DNA from: Cryobacterium sp. PH31-O1
GTDB lineage: Bacteria; Actinomycetota; Actinomycetes; Actinomycetales; Microbacteriaceae
Assembly (NCBI RefSeq): GCF_030063455.1
Contig: NZ_JASITB010000001.1
Span: 124,001 to 188,000 of the forward strand
Length of the DNA: 64,000 nt
Direction of reading: 5' to 3'
The notes under the pieces are model-generated. The model had not been told where the DNA came from and did not search any database. It was given only the letters and a program-made list of their open reading frames with translations. This document shows, one piece after another, positions 35,735-47,278 of this stretch (positions are counted from its first letter, which is position 1; each line of letters starts with the position of its first letter). The position numbers and the translations under genes are program-made.

Positions 35735-36970
35735 TCAGACTGAGCGGAATGCCACGACGGCGTTGTGGCCGCCGAACCCGAAAGAGTTGCTGAGGGCAAG
35801 CAGGTCGCCGGCCGGAAGCGCACGGGGCGTGGTGACCACGTCGAGCGGGATTTCCGGATCCTGCGAGGTGAGGTTGATCGTCGGCGGCGCGGTGCGCTCA
35901 GCGAGAGCTTTCACCGTGAAGAACGCTTCGAGGGCGCCGGCGCCACCGAGCAAGTGGCCGGTCGACGCTTTCGTCGCCGACACCGGAATACCGTCGAGCA
36001 GGTCTCCGAAGACGCGCTTGAGGGCGTTGTATTCGGCGATGTCGCCGACCGGGGTGCTCGTGGCGTGCACGTTGATGTGGGACACATCCTTAAGGGTTCC
36101 GCCGGCGTTCTCAACGGTCGAGACCATCGCGCGGGCGGCGGCAGATCCTTCAGGGTCCGGCGCGGTCACGTGGTAGGCATCGCTGTTGACGACGCCGCCG
36201 AGCAGCTCAGCGTAGATGTGGGCCCCACGAGCCTTGGCGTGCTCTTCCGTTTCAATGACGAGGGCGGCGGCGCCCTCACCAAGAACAAAACCGTCCCGGG
36301 TCACGTCGTACGGTCGGCTCGCGGTGGCCGGGTCGTCGTTGCGCGTCGACAGTGCGTGCATCGCCGCGAAGGAAGCGATCGGCAGCGGATGAATCGCGGC
36401 CTCTGACCCGCCGGCGATGACGACGTCGGCCAGTCCGGCCTGCAGGCGGTTGTAAGCATTGATGAGTGCTTCGGTGCTCGACGCGCACGCGGAGACCACG
36501 GTGGTGATGCCTGCACGCGCGTGCAGGTCCATTCCGATGGCCGCTCCCGGGCCGTTCGGCATGAGCATCGGCACGGTCATCGGCAGCACGCGGCGCGGGC
36601 CGCGTTCGCGCAGGGTGTCCCACGCGTCCAGCAGGGTCCACACTCCGCCGATTCCGGTCGCCCAGTCAACGGCGAGGCGCTCTGGCTCGACCGCGGGTGA
36701 GCCGGCATCGGCCCAGGCTTCACGCCCGGCGATCAGGGCGAACTGGCTGGACGGGTCGAGTCGCTTGACCTCAAATCGTTGCAACACATCAACGGTTTTG
36801 ACGCGGGCCTGTGCGGCGAAAGTTACGGGGATCGCCGTTTCAGCGACCCAGGCTTGCTCGAGGGTCGTGGCGCCCGATTCGCCGGCCAGGAGGGCCGTCC
36901 AGGTGTCGACCGCCGTACCACCCAGTGGCGTAGTGGCACCGATACCGGTGATAACGATTTTCTTGGTCAT
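35735..36970 (-). CDS. fabF: FabF, beta-ketoacyl-ACP synthase II
   Basis: This 411-residue condensing enzyme elongates acyl-ACP chains with malonyl-ACP in the cytoplasm. The nucleophile cysteine is in VVSACASSTEA, and the two histidines are in INVHATSTPVGD and KASTGHLLGGAGA. It is the last gene of the leftward cluster fabD-fabH-acpP-fabF; 100 bases containing a hairpin separate it from acpP. Its stop codon is only 9 bases from the TCTTA duplication of the mobile island, which lies in its downstream flank and leaves the gene intact. Confidence 0.96.
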   Translation of the reverse strand: MTKKIVITGIGATTPLGGTAVDTWTALLAGESGATTLEQAWVAETAIPVTFAAQARVKTVDVLQRFEVKRLDPSSQFALIAGREAWADAGSPAVEPERLAVDWATGIGGVWTLLDAWDTLRERGPRRVLPMTVPMLMPNGPGAAIGMDLHARAGITTVVSACASSTEALINAYNRLQAGLADVVIAGGSEAAIHPLPIASFAAMHALSTRNDDPATASRPYDVTRDGFVLGEGAAALVIETEEHAKARGAHIYAELLGGVVNSDAYHVTAPDPEGSAAARAMVSTVENAGGTLKDVSHINVHATSTPVGDIAEYNALKRVFGDLLDGIPVSATKASTGHLLGGAGALEAFFTVKALAERTAPPTINLTSQDPEIPLDVVTTPRALPAGDLLALSNSFGFGGHNAVVAFRSV

Positions 36971-37032
36971 AAGTCAACTCTCCATGGGACGACAAACGTG
37001 TGGGCCGGTGCGTTCGGCACCAGCCCAATGAA

Positions 37033-37059
37033 CAGGTCGGCCGATTTCCGGCCGACCTG
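37033..37059. terminator. Hairpin between acpP and fabF
   Basis: CAGGTCGGCC (37033-37042) pairs perfectly with 37050-37059 around GATTTCC. Located 15 bases after the acpP stop and before fabF, it may reduce read-through or stabilise the acpP end of the message so that ACP is made in excess. Confidence 0.55.
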
Positions 37060-37073
37060 GTTCAGGCCTGGGC

Positions 37074-37322
37074 CTAGTCCTGTGCCTTCACGATGAACTC
37101 GACGGCATCGCCGACGGTCTTGAGGTTCTTGACCTCTTCGTCGGGGATCTTCACGTCGAACTTCTCTTCTGCGTTGACGACAATCGTCATCATCGAGATG
37201 GAGTCGATGTCCAAGTCGTCGGTGAACGACTTGCCCAGCTCAACCGTGTCGGTTGCGATTCCGGTCTCGTCGTTGATGAGCTCGGCCAGGCCGGTCAGAA
37301 CTTCTTCGGTGGACAATGCCAT
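37074..37322 (-). CDS. acpP: AcpP, acyl carrier protein
   Basis: An acidic 82-residue protein with the phosphopantetheine attachment serine in DLDIDSISMM. It starts MALSTEEVLTGLAELI with AAGGAG eight bases before the ATG. It carries growing acyl chains for fabD, fabH and fabF, which flank it. The motif has DSIS instead of the usual DSLS, a change also seen in other actinobacteria. Confidence 0.96.
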   Translation of the reverse strand: MALSTEEVLTGLAELINDETGIATDTVELGKSFTDDLDIDSISMMTIVVNAEEKFDVKIPDEEVKNLKTVGDAVEFIVKAQD

Positions 37323-37380
37323 GTTATTTCTCCTTGAGGGTGTCTCGGTTGACCGAGACCTAGTTTAGGGGGTGGGTAGG

Positions 37381-38385
37381 TTAGGGCAGCACAACGACCT
37401 GCGCGCCGAACACGAGTCCGGCGCCAAAGCCGATCTGCAGGGCGAGTCCGCCGCTGAGCTCGGGGTGTTCCGCGAGCAGGCGGTGGGTGGCAAGCGGAAT
37501 AGAGGCCGACGAGGTGTTGCCGGTGGTGGCAACGTCGCGGGCGATGACAACGGATTCGGGCAGCTTGAGCTGTTTGGCGAACTCATCGATGATGCGCATG
37601 TTGGCCTGGTGCGGAATGAACGCGGCGAGGTCGGAGCTTTCGATGCCCGCGACTTCGAGGGCTTTCTTGGCCACCTTGGCCATGTCCCAGACAGCCCAGC
37701 GGAAGACGGCGGGACCTTCCTGGCGGAGGGTAGGCCAGGCGGTCTCTCCACGACGATATTCCTGCAGCGTGTGGTCCATCTGGATCGTTTCGGCTTTGGA
37801 CCCGTCGGAGCCCCAGACCGTGGTGGAGATGCCGGGGTAGTCGCTCGGGCCGATGACGACGGCGCCGGCACCGTCGCCGAGCAGAAACGAGATGCTGCGG
37901 TCGGCGGGGTCGACGAGTTCGGAGAGCTTCTCGGCGCCGATCACGAGCGCATAATGCGCGGCACCGGTGCGAATCAGGGCATCCGCCTGGGCGATGGCGT
38001 AGGCGTATCCGGCGCAGGCCGCGTTGATGTCGTAGGCAGCGGCCGGGTTGGTGCCGACGCGGTCGGCCACAACGGCAGCGATGGACGGGGTTTGACGGCC
38101 ATTGCTGATGGTGGCGACGATCACGGCGTCGATCAGGGCGGGTTCGATGCCGCTCTTGTCGATGGCTTCGCGTGCGGCATCCGTTGCGAGGTCGACGGCG
38201 CCGACGTCCTGGCCGGAGCGGGCACGCGTGATGATTCCGGTGCGTTGCTGAATCCACTCGTCCGACGAATCGATCGCCTCGATGAGGTCAGCGTTGGGGA
38301 CGAGGTTTTCACCGCGGGCAGCACCCACGGACAGGATGCGGGTGTACTGCGGTCCGTGGGACTGCTGAAGTGTGGGCTTTGGCAT
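37381..38385 (-). CDS. fabH: FabH, beta-ketoacyl-ACP synthase III
   Basis: The frame is open to 38580, but family similarity begins just after ATG 38385 (GAGAGAC upstream), giving 334 residues. The catalytic cysteine is in INAACAGYAYA, histidine in FIPHQANMRI and asparagine in TGNTSSASIPLA. FabH condenses the primer acyl-CoA with malonyl-ACP to start fatty-acid synthesis; in this group branched primers are usual. It lies 17 bases after fabD and 58 bases before acpP. Confidence 0.95.
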   Translation of the reverse strand: MPKPTLQQSHGPQYTRILSVGAARGENLVPNADLIEAIDSSDEWIQQRTGIITRARSGQDVGAVDLATDAAREAIDKSGIEPALIDAVIVATISNGRQTPSIAAVVADRVGTNPAAAYDINAACAGYAYAIAQADALIRTGAAHYALVIGAEKLSELVDPADRSISFLLGDGAGAVVIGPSDYPGISTTVWGSDGSKAETIQMDHTLQEYRRGETAWPTLRQEGPAVFRWAVWDMAKVAKKALEVAGIESSDLAAFIPHQANMRIIDEFAKQLKLPESVVIARDVATTGNTSSASIPLATHRLLAEHPELSGGLALQIGFGAGLVFGAQVVVLP

Positions 38386-38402
38386 TGTCTCTCTCATCGA
38401 AT

Positions 38403-39323
38403 TCAGGACTGCTGGTCGATCATGGCCCAGGCGGCGGGCAGGTCGTCCGGGGTCTTGATGGCGACGCTGGGGACGCCTTTGAGGCCTCGTTTCGCGAGGC
38501 CGACGAGGGCGCCAGCGGGCGCGACCTCGATGATTCCAGTGACTCCCGCCGTGGCGAAAGCCTCCATGCACCTGTCCCACCGTACCGGCGACGACACCTG
38601 ACCGACGAGCAGGTCCACAAAACGGATGCCGTCGCTCACCTGGCTGCCGTCGCGGTTAGTCCAGATGGGAAGGGTCGGATCGGTGGGGCGCAGCGAGCCG
38701 GCGACCACGGTCATCCGTTCGACGGCCGGCTGCATGTACCGGGTGTGGAAGGCACCGGCGACTTGCAACGGAATCACCCGGGCCCGGGGCGGGGGAGTCG
38801 CGGCCAGTACGGAGAGGGCGTCGAGGGCTCCGGCGACAACGATTTGACCACTGCCGTTAAAATTGGCCGGTTCCAGTGCGAGCTCGTCAATTCGGGCCAG
38901 GAGCTCGGTCTCGTCGGCGCCGATCACGGCGCTCATTCCGGTGGGCACGAGGGCGGCGGCAGCCTGCATGGCAAGACCGCGCTCGCGCACGAATCGCACC
39001 GCGTCGGCGGTGTTCAATATGCCAGCCCCGGCAGCGGCGGTCAACTCACCCACCGAATGCCCGGCGATCCCGGCGATGCGGTCACGGCGTTCCGGCGTGA
39101 GCAGCGCTTCGAGGGTGAGGATGCCGGCCGCCACGATGAGGGGCTGGGCGATCGCCGTGTCGCGAATGGTATCGGCGTCACTGATCGTGCCGTGGGTGAC
39201 CAGGTCCAGGTCGAGGTCGGTGGAGATCTGCCGCAGGCCGGCGCTGAAGGCGGGCAGGGCCAGCCAGGGTTCGAGGAATCCGGGAGTTTGGGAGCCCTGG
39301 CCAGGGCAGACGACAACGATCAC
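38403..39323 (-). CDS. fabD: FabD, malonyl-CoA:ACP transacylase
   Basis: A 306-residue acyltransferase beginning MIVVVCPGQGSQTPGFLEPW. The nucleophile serine is in AGHSVGELTAA and the histidine in GAFHTRYM; the arginine in RERGLAMQ is the malonyl-binding type. It starts with GTG, with a GGAAG about ten bases upstream. It loads malonate onto AcpP. The 106-base gap to fasR is the most likely place for a cluster promoter; it contains GTGCAGATCGCAC, a small inverted repeat (GTGC/GCAC). Confidence 0.95.
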   Translation of the reverse strand: MIVVVCPGQGSQTPGFLEPWLALPAFSAGLRQISTDLDLDLVTHGTISDADTIRDTAIAQPLIVAAGILTLEALLTPERRDRIAGIAGHSVGELTAAAGAGILNTADAVRFVRERGLAMQAAAALVPTGMSAVIGADETELLARIDELALEPANFNGSGQIVVAGALDALSVLAATPPPRARVIPLQVAGAFHTRYMQPAVERMTVVAGSLRPTDPTLPIWTNRDGSQVSDGIRFVDLLVGQVSSPVRWDRCMEAFATAGVTGIIEVAPAGALVGLAKRGLKGVPSVAIKTPDDLPAAWAMIDQQS

Positions 39324-39429
39324 TTAGTTAGTCTTCCAATCTGATGGCGCGAATGAATGTGCAGATCGCACTAAGTATCCAAGAAAGCTTTGTCGGTAGT
39401 CGCACATCGACGGCGTTTCGCGAGCCAAA

Positions 39430-40632
39430 TCAGCGACGGCGAGATGAACCGTCGTGATCGCTGATCGAGCCGATGATCAACGCGGACTGCAGGATGAGTG
39501 CCTCGCGCGCTCCGGTGGCATCATAGCCGATGACCTCAGAGACGCGTTTGAGGCGATAGCGCACGGTGTTGGGATGGACGAACAGTTCGCGCGCGGTCGC
39601 CTCGAGCGAGCGGCCGTTGTCGAGGTAGCACCACAGCGTGGTGAGCAGCTCGGTGGAGTGCGCCTGCAGCGGCCGATAAATACGATGGATGAGCGTGGCC
39701 CGGGCGAGCGGATCACCGGCCAGGGCCCGTTCAGGGAGCAGGTCGTCGGCCTGAACCGGCCGGGGCGCATTCCGCCACGACCGGGCAACGGCGAAACCTG
39801 CCAGCGCGGCCTTGGCACTCTTCGACGCGTCTACGAGGTTGGGCACTTCATGACCGAGAACCAGATGCCCTGGGCCGAAGATCGGCTCAAGCTGCATGGC
39901 AATCTCCATGAAGGTCAACGCCGCAGCCGTGCCCACATCTTCGCTGTCTTCCGGCGCCGGGCGGGCTCGACCGATCACGAGTACAAGGCGGTTACCCTGC
40001 ACGCCGATGAGTACGTCGGCGGCCATGTGGCGGGCGGCACGGCGCAACTGGTCGACGTCGAGCATCTGCGGCGTTGTGCCGACCAGCACGCAGACTTCAC
40101 CGTGCCCGTGCCAACCGAGGGCGGCGATCCGACTGGGCAACTCGTCGTCATATTCCCCACTGAGAATGGAGTCGACGACGAGAGCTTCCAACCGCGCGTC
40201 CCAGAGACCGCGCGCCTCGGCGGCGCGAGCGTAGACATCCGCTGCACCGAAGGCGATCTCACGCGAGTAGAGCAGAATCGCTTCACGCAGGGCTTCACCG
40301 CCGTCTTTGACGCGCTCCTCGACGACCTCAACGGTCACACGAATAAGCTGCAGCGTCTGCTGCAGGCTCACTGAGCGCAGCAGCTCGCGCGGGGCGGCGC
40401 CGAAGACGTCCGCGGCGATCCACGGGGTTGACCGCGGATCGTCGAACCACGAGATGAAGCTCGTGATTCCGGCCTGTGCCACCAGGCCCACGGCGGACCG
40501 CCGTCCTGGTGGCATATCGCCATACCAGGACAGCGTGTCTTCGAGTCGTTTGAGCGTCTGGGTCGACAACTCACCGGAGATGGTGCGCAGCCAGTTGAGA
40601 GTCTGCTCTTTAGTCTTGGGCGCCGGTGCCAC
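39430..40632 (-). CDS. fasR: PucR-family regulator, FasR-like activator of fatty-acid genes
   Basis: A 400-residue regulator with a long N-terminal ligand/dimer region and a C-terminal PucR helix-turn-helix (TLWCYLDNGRSLEATARELF then HPNTVRYRLKRVSEVIGYD). In Streptomyces a protein of this type (FasR) lies directly upstream of fabD and activates the fab cluster; the same order is seen here. It starts with GTG six bases after the aceE stop, so it may be translated from aceE messages, linking acetyl-CoA production and its use. The specific name rests on gene context. Confidence 0.85.
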   Translation of the reverse strand: MAPAPKTKEQTLNWLRTISGELSTQTLKRLEDTLSWYGDMPPGRRSAVGLVAQAGITSFISWFDDPRSTPWIAADVFGAAPRELLRSVSLQQTLQLIRVTVEVVEERVKDGGEALREAILLYSREIAFGAADVYARAAEARGLWDARLEALVVDSILSGEYDDELPSRIAALGWHGHGEVCVLVGTTPQMLDVDQLRRAARHMAADVLIGVQGNRLVLVIGRARPAPEDSEDVGTAAALTFMEIAMQLEPIFGPGHLVLGHEVPNLVDASKSAKAALAGFAVARSWRNAPRPVQADDLLPERALAGDPLARATLIHRIYRPLQAHSTELLTTLWCYLDNGRSLEATARELFVHPNTVRYRLKRVSEVIGYDATGAREALILQSALIIGSISDHDGSSRRR

Positions 40633-40638
40633 GGTTTC

Positions 40639-43365
<2,727 letters not shown>

Positions 43366-43626
43366 AGTCGACCTCTCCTTGGGGTTTGTGCAGCGATGAT
43401 GCTCCGTGGTGACAGTTGCGACGCCACGGGGGCACGTGCCATAAAAGAGCAGGTTGGATTGCAACCAGCGGCACCACGTAAGCCTACAGATTTCGCCCGT
43501 TGTCCGCGCACGGGGGTGCCGACGACCCGAAATACCGACCAGTACTGTGACTGCGCGCACATTGCCGGGCTAGAGTGTGTCACCGGCCAATCCGTGCGCT
43601 GACGGCGCACCAGGAAAGGAGCATTC

Positions 43627-44097
43627 ATGGCTCTCGAAAACGACACCCAGGCACCCGATTTCAAACTCATCAACCAATTCGGCCAAAGCGTTCAGCTCAG
43701 CCAGTACCGGGGCACGAAGTCGGTGGCGCTCGTCTTCTTTCCCCTGGCATTCTCGGGGATCTGCAGCGGCGAGCTGTGTGAGTTGCGCGACAACCTCGCA
43801 CTGTTCGAGGACGGCGGCGTGGAGCTGATTGGCATTTCGGTCGATTCCCGACATGCCCTGCGTGCCTTCGGCGAGCAGGAAAAATACACCTTCGACCTGG
43901 TCGCTGATTTTTGGCCCCACGGAGCCGTCGCAAAGGAATATGGCGTCTTCCTCGAAGAAAAGGGATTCGCGAATCGGGCGACCTTCCTCATCGACCGAAG
44001 CGGCATCATCCGTGCCAGTTTCATCACCGCTCCCGGCGAAGCTCGCTCGATTGACTCCTACCGCGCGGCACTCGGGCAGCTCGCACCGGTTCTCTGA
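43627..44097 (+). CDS. ahpE: AhpE-type peroxiredoxin
   Basis: This 156-residue thioredoxin-fold peroxidase has the peroxidatic cysteine in FFPLAFSGICSGELCELRD, followed by DFWPHGAVAKEYGVF and RATFLIDRSGIIRA, close to M. tuberculosis AhpE. An additional cysteine, five residues after the peroxidatic one, is present. It reduces hydroperoxides and peroxynitrite in the cytoplasm. ATG with GGAAAGGAGCATTC upstream. It is divergent from aceE across 261 bases that hold no other gene. Confidence 0.93.
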   Translation: MALENDTQAPDFKLINQFGQSVQLSQYRGTKSVALVFFPLAFSGICSGELCELRDNLALFEDGGVELIGISVDSRHALRAFGEQEKYTFDLVADFWPHGAVAKEYGVFLEEKGFANRATFLIDRSGIIRASFITAPGEARSIDSYRAALGQLAPVL

Positions 44098-44110
44098 TCG
44101 AGGTGGGTCG

Positions 44111-44139
44111 TCAATCGCGCGTCGACTCTGACCTATACT
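44111..44139 (+). promoter_or_regulatory. Likely promoter of the tRNA-Val gene
   Basis: A TATACT -10 element at 44134-44139 lies 17 bases after a weak TCAATC -35 element (44111-44116), with transcription expected to begin about 23 bases before the tRNA. Confidence 0.45.
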
Positions 44140-44168
44140 AAACAGACCCGCGACTGCTGTCGTCGTCG

Positions 44169-44241
44169 GGGCCTTTAGCTCAGTTGGTAGAGCGCCACGT
44201 TTACACCGTGGATGTCATCGGTTCGAGCCCGGTAGGGCCCA
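44169..44241 (+). tRNA. tRNA-Val (anticodon TAC)
   Basis: A 73-base cloverleaf: the seven-base acceptor stem GGGCCTT pairs with AGGGCCC, the D-arm has AGCTCAGTTGGTAGAGC, the anticodon stem CCACG/CGTGG encloses TTTACAC with anticodon TAC, and the T-arm is ATCGG/CCGGT with TTCGAGC. CCA is not encoded (ACA follows). Confidence 0.95.
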
Positions 44242-44407
44242 CAAACATCATTCGTGACTACCTTCGGGCAGGCAACGAGTTTTCTGGTGTGCGGGCAGGG
44301 TGAAACGATCGGCGTTTCTCTCCCCGTGACGTGATCGTGAGGTCGTATGACGGAACGATGCGGTCATCAGCACCGGCACGAACACGGTCGATTCGTCTTG
44401 GTCGGCG

Positions 44408-45109
44408 ATGACTGATCGCCGTGGGTTCGGCGCCGCCGTCGACGACCTGACCGCGTCCTGCGAACGCCGCACGAGCATGTGCGAGCCGTTCGTTCGCGTG
44501 CTGCCAATCGACGCCGCCAGTGTCTGCACACTGGGCGCCCCGTTCGGATCAGAGACCATTTGCGCCAGCACGTCCCTGGCCGCCACCTTTGATGAGCTTC
44601 AGTTCGACCTCGGTGAAGGGCCATGCTGGGACGCCATGACGACCCGGCGTCCCGTACTGATCGATGATCTCCGTTCGGTGCGGCATGCACCCTGGCCAGC
44701 GCTTCAGAAAGCAGCACGGCACATCGACGTGCGGGCCGTCTACGCGTTCCCACTGACCATGGGGTCACTCGACATCGGTGCGATAGCGCTCTTCTCCCAA
44801 AGCTCGCAAACACTGACTACCGGCCAAATCGTCGACGCCGAAACGCTCGCCCAGATCGCCGCAGGACAGGTTTTGCGCCGATCGCTCGCGTCTCGAACAT
44901 TGAAGACGAATCTGGAAGATAATGAAGGATATTCAAGACGCATCGTGCACCAGGCGACCGGAATGGTTCTGGCCCAGCTAAATCTTTCCGCGGCCGATGC
45001 GCTCCTGATTATTCACGGCCACGCGTTTTCTCACGGACGAACGGTTCGGGAAGTCGCCGCGGATGTAGTGACACGACGACTGGATTTTTCGTCGATGCTT
45101 GAGTCTTAG
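44408..45109 (+). CDS. GAF-ANTAR regulator, first of two
   Basis: A 233-residue protein: GAF sensor domain (about 25-160, LDDDLGEGPCWDAM-like FDLGEGPCWDAM, VRAVYAFPLTMGSLDIGAI) and a C-terminal ANTAR RNA-binding helical domain (about 172-230, IVHQATGMVLAQLNLSAADA). ANTAR proteins prevent transcription termination by binding paired hairpins in nascent RNA. Here no kinase is adjacent; the GAF domain probably senses a ligand directly. It is followed after nine bases by a second protein of the same design. Confidence 0.85.
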   Translation: MTDRRGFGAAVDDLTASCERRTSMCEPFVRVLPIDAASVCTLGAPFGSETICASTSLAATFDELQFDLGEGPCWDAMTTRRPVLIDDLRSVRHAPWPALQKAARHIDVRAVYAFPLTMGSLDIGAIALFSQSSQTLTTGQIVDAETLAQIAAGQVLRRSLASRTLKTNLEDNEGYSRRIVHQATGMVLAQLNLSAADALLIIHGHAFSHGRTVREVAADVVTRRLDFSSMLES

Positions 45110-45118
45110 GATGGAATT

Positions 45119-45832
45119 ATGGTGACAAAAACCCGGGAAGGTCAACTCGTCGAGACCTTCGTTACCCTGGCCGATACTCTCGTCGCCGACTACGATGTCG
45201 TCGATCTGCTGCACACTCTGGTGGAGAAATGTGCCGCCCTGCTGGAGGCTTCGGCGGCGGGCATTATCCTGTCGGCGGGCGACGGGGAATTAGAAGTTGT
45301 GGCTTCGACCAATGAACGCAGCCGCCTCGTCGAGATCCTTCAGCTTCGCGCTGGAAGCGGCCCCTGCGTGGAGAGTTTTACAACGGGCCTGGCGGTGGCC
45401 ATTCCCGACATTGAAGTTACCGGTGACAAATGGCCGAAGTTTCGGGCTGGTGCTCTCGCCCAGGGCTTCGCGTCCATGCATGCAGTCCCGCTGAGACTGC
45501 GCGCCACGACGATCGGCTCCCTCAATCTGTTCTGGGATCGCACCGGCGGCCTGAGCACGGGGGACACCAACACGGTGCAGGCCTTGGCCGACGTCGCGAC
45601 CATCGGAATCCTGCAGGAACGCGCCATCCGCGAGAGTGACATTGTTCGCCAGCAGCTCCAGCACGCGCTCAGCAGCCGGGTACTGATCGAGCAGGCCAAG
45701 GGCGTGGTTGCCTATACCCACGGCGTGCACATGGGCGATGCCTTCGACAAAATTCGTGAATATGCCAGAAACAATGGACTTCCGCTGGCCGAAGTCGCCG
45801 AACGCATCGTGAATCGCGCGCTCACCCTCTAA
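45119..45832 (+). CDS. GAF-ANTAR regulator, second of two
   Basis: A 237-residue protein with a GAF domain (VVDLLHTLVEKCAALLEASA ... LQLRAGSGPCVESF, MHAVPLRLRATTIGSLNLF) and a canonical ANTAR domain (SRVLIEQAKGVVAYTHGVHM, PLAEVAERIVNRAL). ATG with AGGATGGA upstream. It is in an operon with the preceding gene. The GPCVESF motif is the common GAF form in actinobacterial ANTAR proteins; the first gene has GPCWDAM at the same place. Confidence 0.88.
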   Translation: MVTKTREGQLVETFVTLADTLVADYDVVDLLHTLVEKCAALLEASAAGIILSAGDGELEVVASTNERSRLVEILQLRAGSGPCVESFTTGLAVAIPDIEVTGDKWPKFRAGALAQGFASMHAVPLRLRATTIGSLNLFWDRTGGLSTGDTNTVQALADVATIGILQERAIRESDIVRQQLQHALSSRVLIEQAKGVVAYTHGVHMGDAFDKIREYARNNGLPLAEVAERIVNRALTL

Positions 45833-45981
45833 CACGTCGTGTTCAGCCCGCTCGTAGACCGGGAGGATCACATGCGAGATAGCCGAGATTCCATCGTCTT
45901 AGGGTGGACCGGGCCTATACTGACTATTGCAACCCCGGACCCTGGTAGCACGTGAATATTCCGAGCTATCGAGGGGCGATC

Positions 45982-46317
45982 ATGAAACGCATATTTCACC
46001 CGGGCGGTTCAGTAATAACCGGCAGCGACCTCGCTGATGCGGTGTTGCTCTATGCCGAGGCACTTAGCAACCGACGCCAAGTGGACGTCGTGGACATTCC
46101 GGTGATGGGCGACGATGGGCATCTGCTACGCGCCCAGTTTTTGATCGGATCAGCGAGCCAGCTGGTCAGCGTGACGAGCGAGAGTTTGACAGCGGAACTG
46201 GTCGAACCGGAGACGACAGATTTTTTGCACCGCAAGGCCCAGACGGGGGCGATGATTCCCGCCGCGTGGACTCGTGAGGAGTCGGCTGCCGCGCAGTTCG
46301 ACGATTTCGACTACTGA
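45982..46317 (+). CDS. Conserved hypothetical protein, 111 residues
   Basis: ATG 45982 has GAGGGG six bases upstream, better than the GTG at 45952. The product (MKRIFHPGGSVITGSDLADA) is acidic at its C-terminus (QFDDFDY) and has no membrane helix or known motif. A central IPVMGDDGHLLRAQFLIG stretch looks like an edge of a beta-sheet domain. It follows the two ANTAR genes but with a 149-base gap, so the link is loose. I do not recognise a function. Confidence 0.6.
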   Translation: MKRIFHPGGSVITGSDLADAVLLYAEALSNRRQVDVVDIPVMGDDGHLLRAQFLIGSASQLVSVTSESLTAELVEPETTDFLHRKAQTGAMIPAAWTREESAAAQFDDFDY

Positions 46318-46399
46318 CCCAATTTTCGGCGGGCACGGCGCATCGGGTTGCGTCGTGTCCGGCGAAGCTCCACCCTCGGTCTCCCGGTAAGCTGAACGA

Positions 46400-47218
46400 G
46401 TGTCATTCTCGGTCGCCGACGTTACCCGCATCGCCCACACCCTGTGGCCCCTCGACGGAGCGCAGGACTGGGATGCCCCTGGCCTGGTCAGCGGTGATCC
46501 GTCACGACCCGTGCGCAGCATCCACTTGGCTGTCGATGCCGTCGCCGCCACCGTCGATGAGGCTATCGCCACCAAATCCGACCTTCTCCTGACACATCAT
46601 CCGCTCTTGCTTCGCGGTGTCACGAGTATCGCCGAAGACCGCTACAAGGGTGCACTGCTCAGTCGGCTGATCCGCGCCGACTGTGCTTTGCTGTCAGCCC
46701 ACACGAATGCTGACGTCGTCGCCGACGGAGTTTCCGATGTCATCGCCACCCGGCTCGGGCTGGTCGATACGACCCCCATTTCGGACAACGCGCTGCACGG
46801 CACGGGTATCGGCCGGGTCGGTCGACTCCCGCGCCCGACGACCCTCGGACACCTGTCGCACGTTCTGCTGGCACTGCTGCCGGCCACGGCCTCGGGGGTT
46901 CGGGTCGCTGGTGAATATTCCACCCCGATCACCACCGTCGCGCTCTGTGGCGGCGCTGGGGATTCGCTGTTACGACAGCCCAAGGTTCTGGCAGCGGATG
47001 TCTACATCACCTCCGACCTGCGCCACCACCCGGCCTCTGAGGCCCGCGAGCAGGCGCTCTGTGCCGGTGGCCCCGCTCTCATGGACGTATCGCACTGGGC
47101 GAGTGAATGGCTCTGGCTGGAACCGGCGGCCGCGCAACTGCGTAAAGCCCTGCCGGGCATGCTCGTCACGGTCAGTGAGCTGAACTCCGATCCGTGGTCT
47201 TTCGCCGTTGTGCACTAA
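46400..47218 (+). CDS. Nif3/YbgI-like dinuclear metal-centre protein
   Basis: 272 residues starting at GTG 46400. It has the Nif3 family pattern: WPLDGAQDWDAPGLVSGDP, a metal-binding LLLTHHPLLLRG, SAHTNADVVADGVSD, and late VYITSDLRHHPASEA and ALMDVSHWASEW supplying further ligands. The family is widespread (GTP cyclohydrolase I type 2-like name), with uncertain function. It is followed by a zinc-ribbon gene, a neighbour pair common in actinobacteria. Confidence 0.92.
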   Translation: MSFSVADVTRIAHTLWPLDGAQDWDAPGLVSGDPSRPVRSIHLAVDAVAATVDEAIATKSDLLLTHHPLLLRGVTSIAEDRYKGALLSRLIRADCALLSAHTNADVVADGVSDVIATRLGLVDTTPISDNALHGTGIGRVGRLPRPTTLGHLSHVLLALLPATASGVRVAGEYSTPITTVALCGGAGDSLLRQPKVLAADVYITSDLRHHPASEAREQALCAGGPALMDVSHWASEWLWLEPAAAQLRKALPGMLVTVSELNSDPWSFAVVH

Positions 47219-47278
47219 TCTCCGAGTCACCCCATTTTTCCGCACCACATCTCATCTTTAGCGTTAGGTCAGGACATC

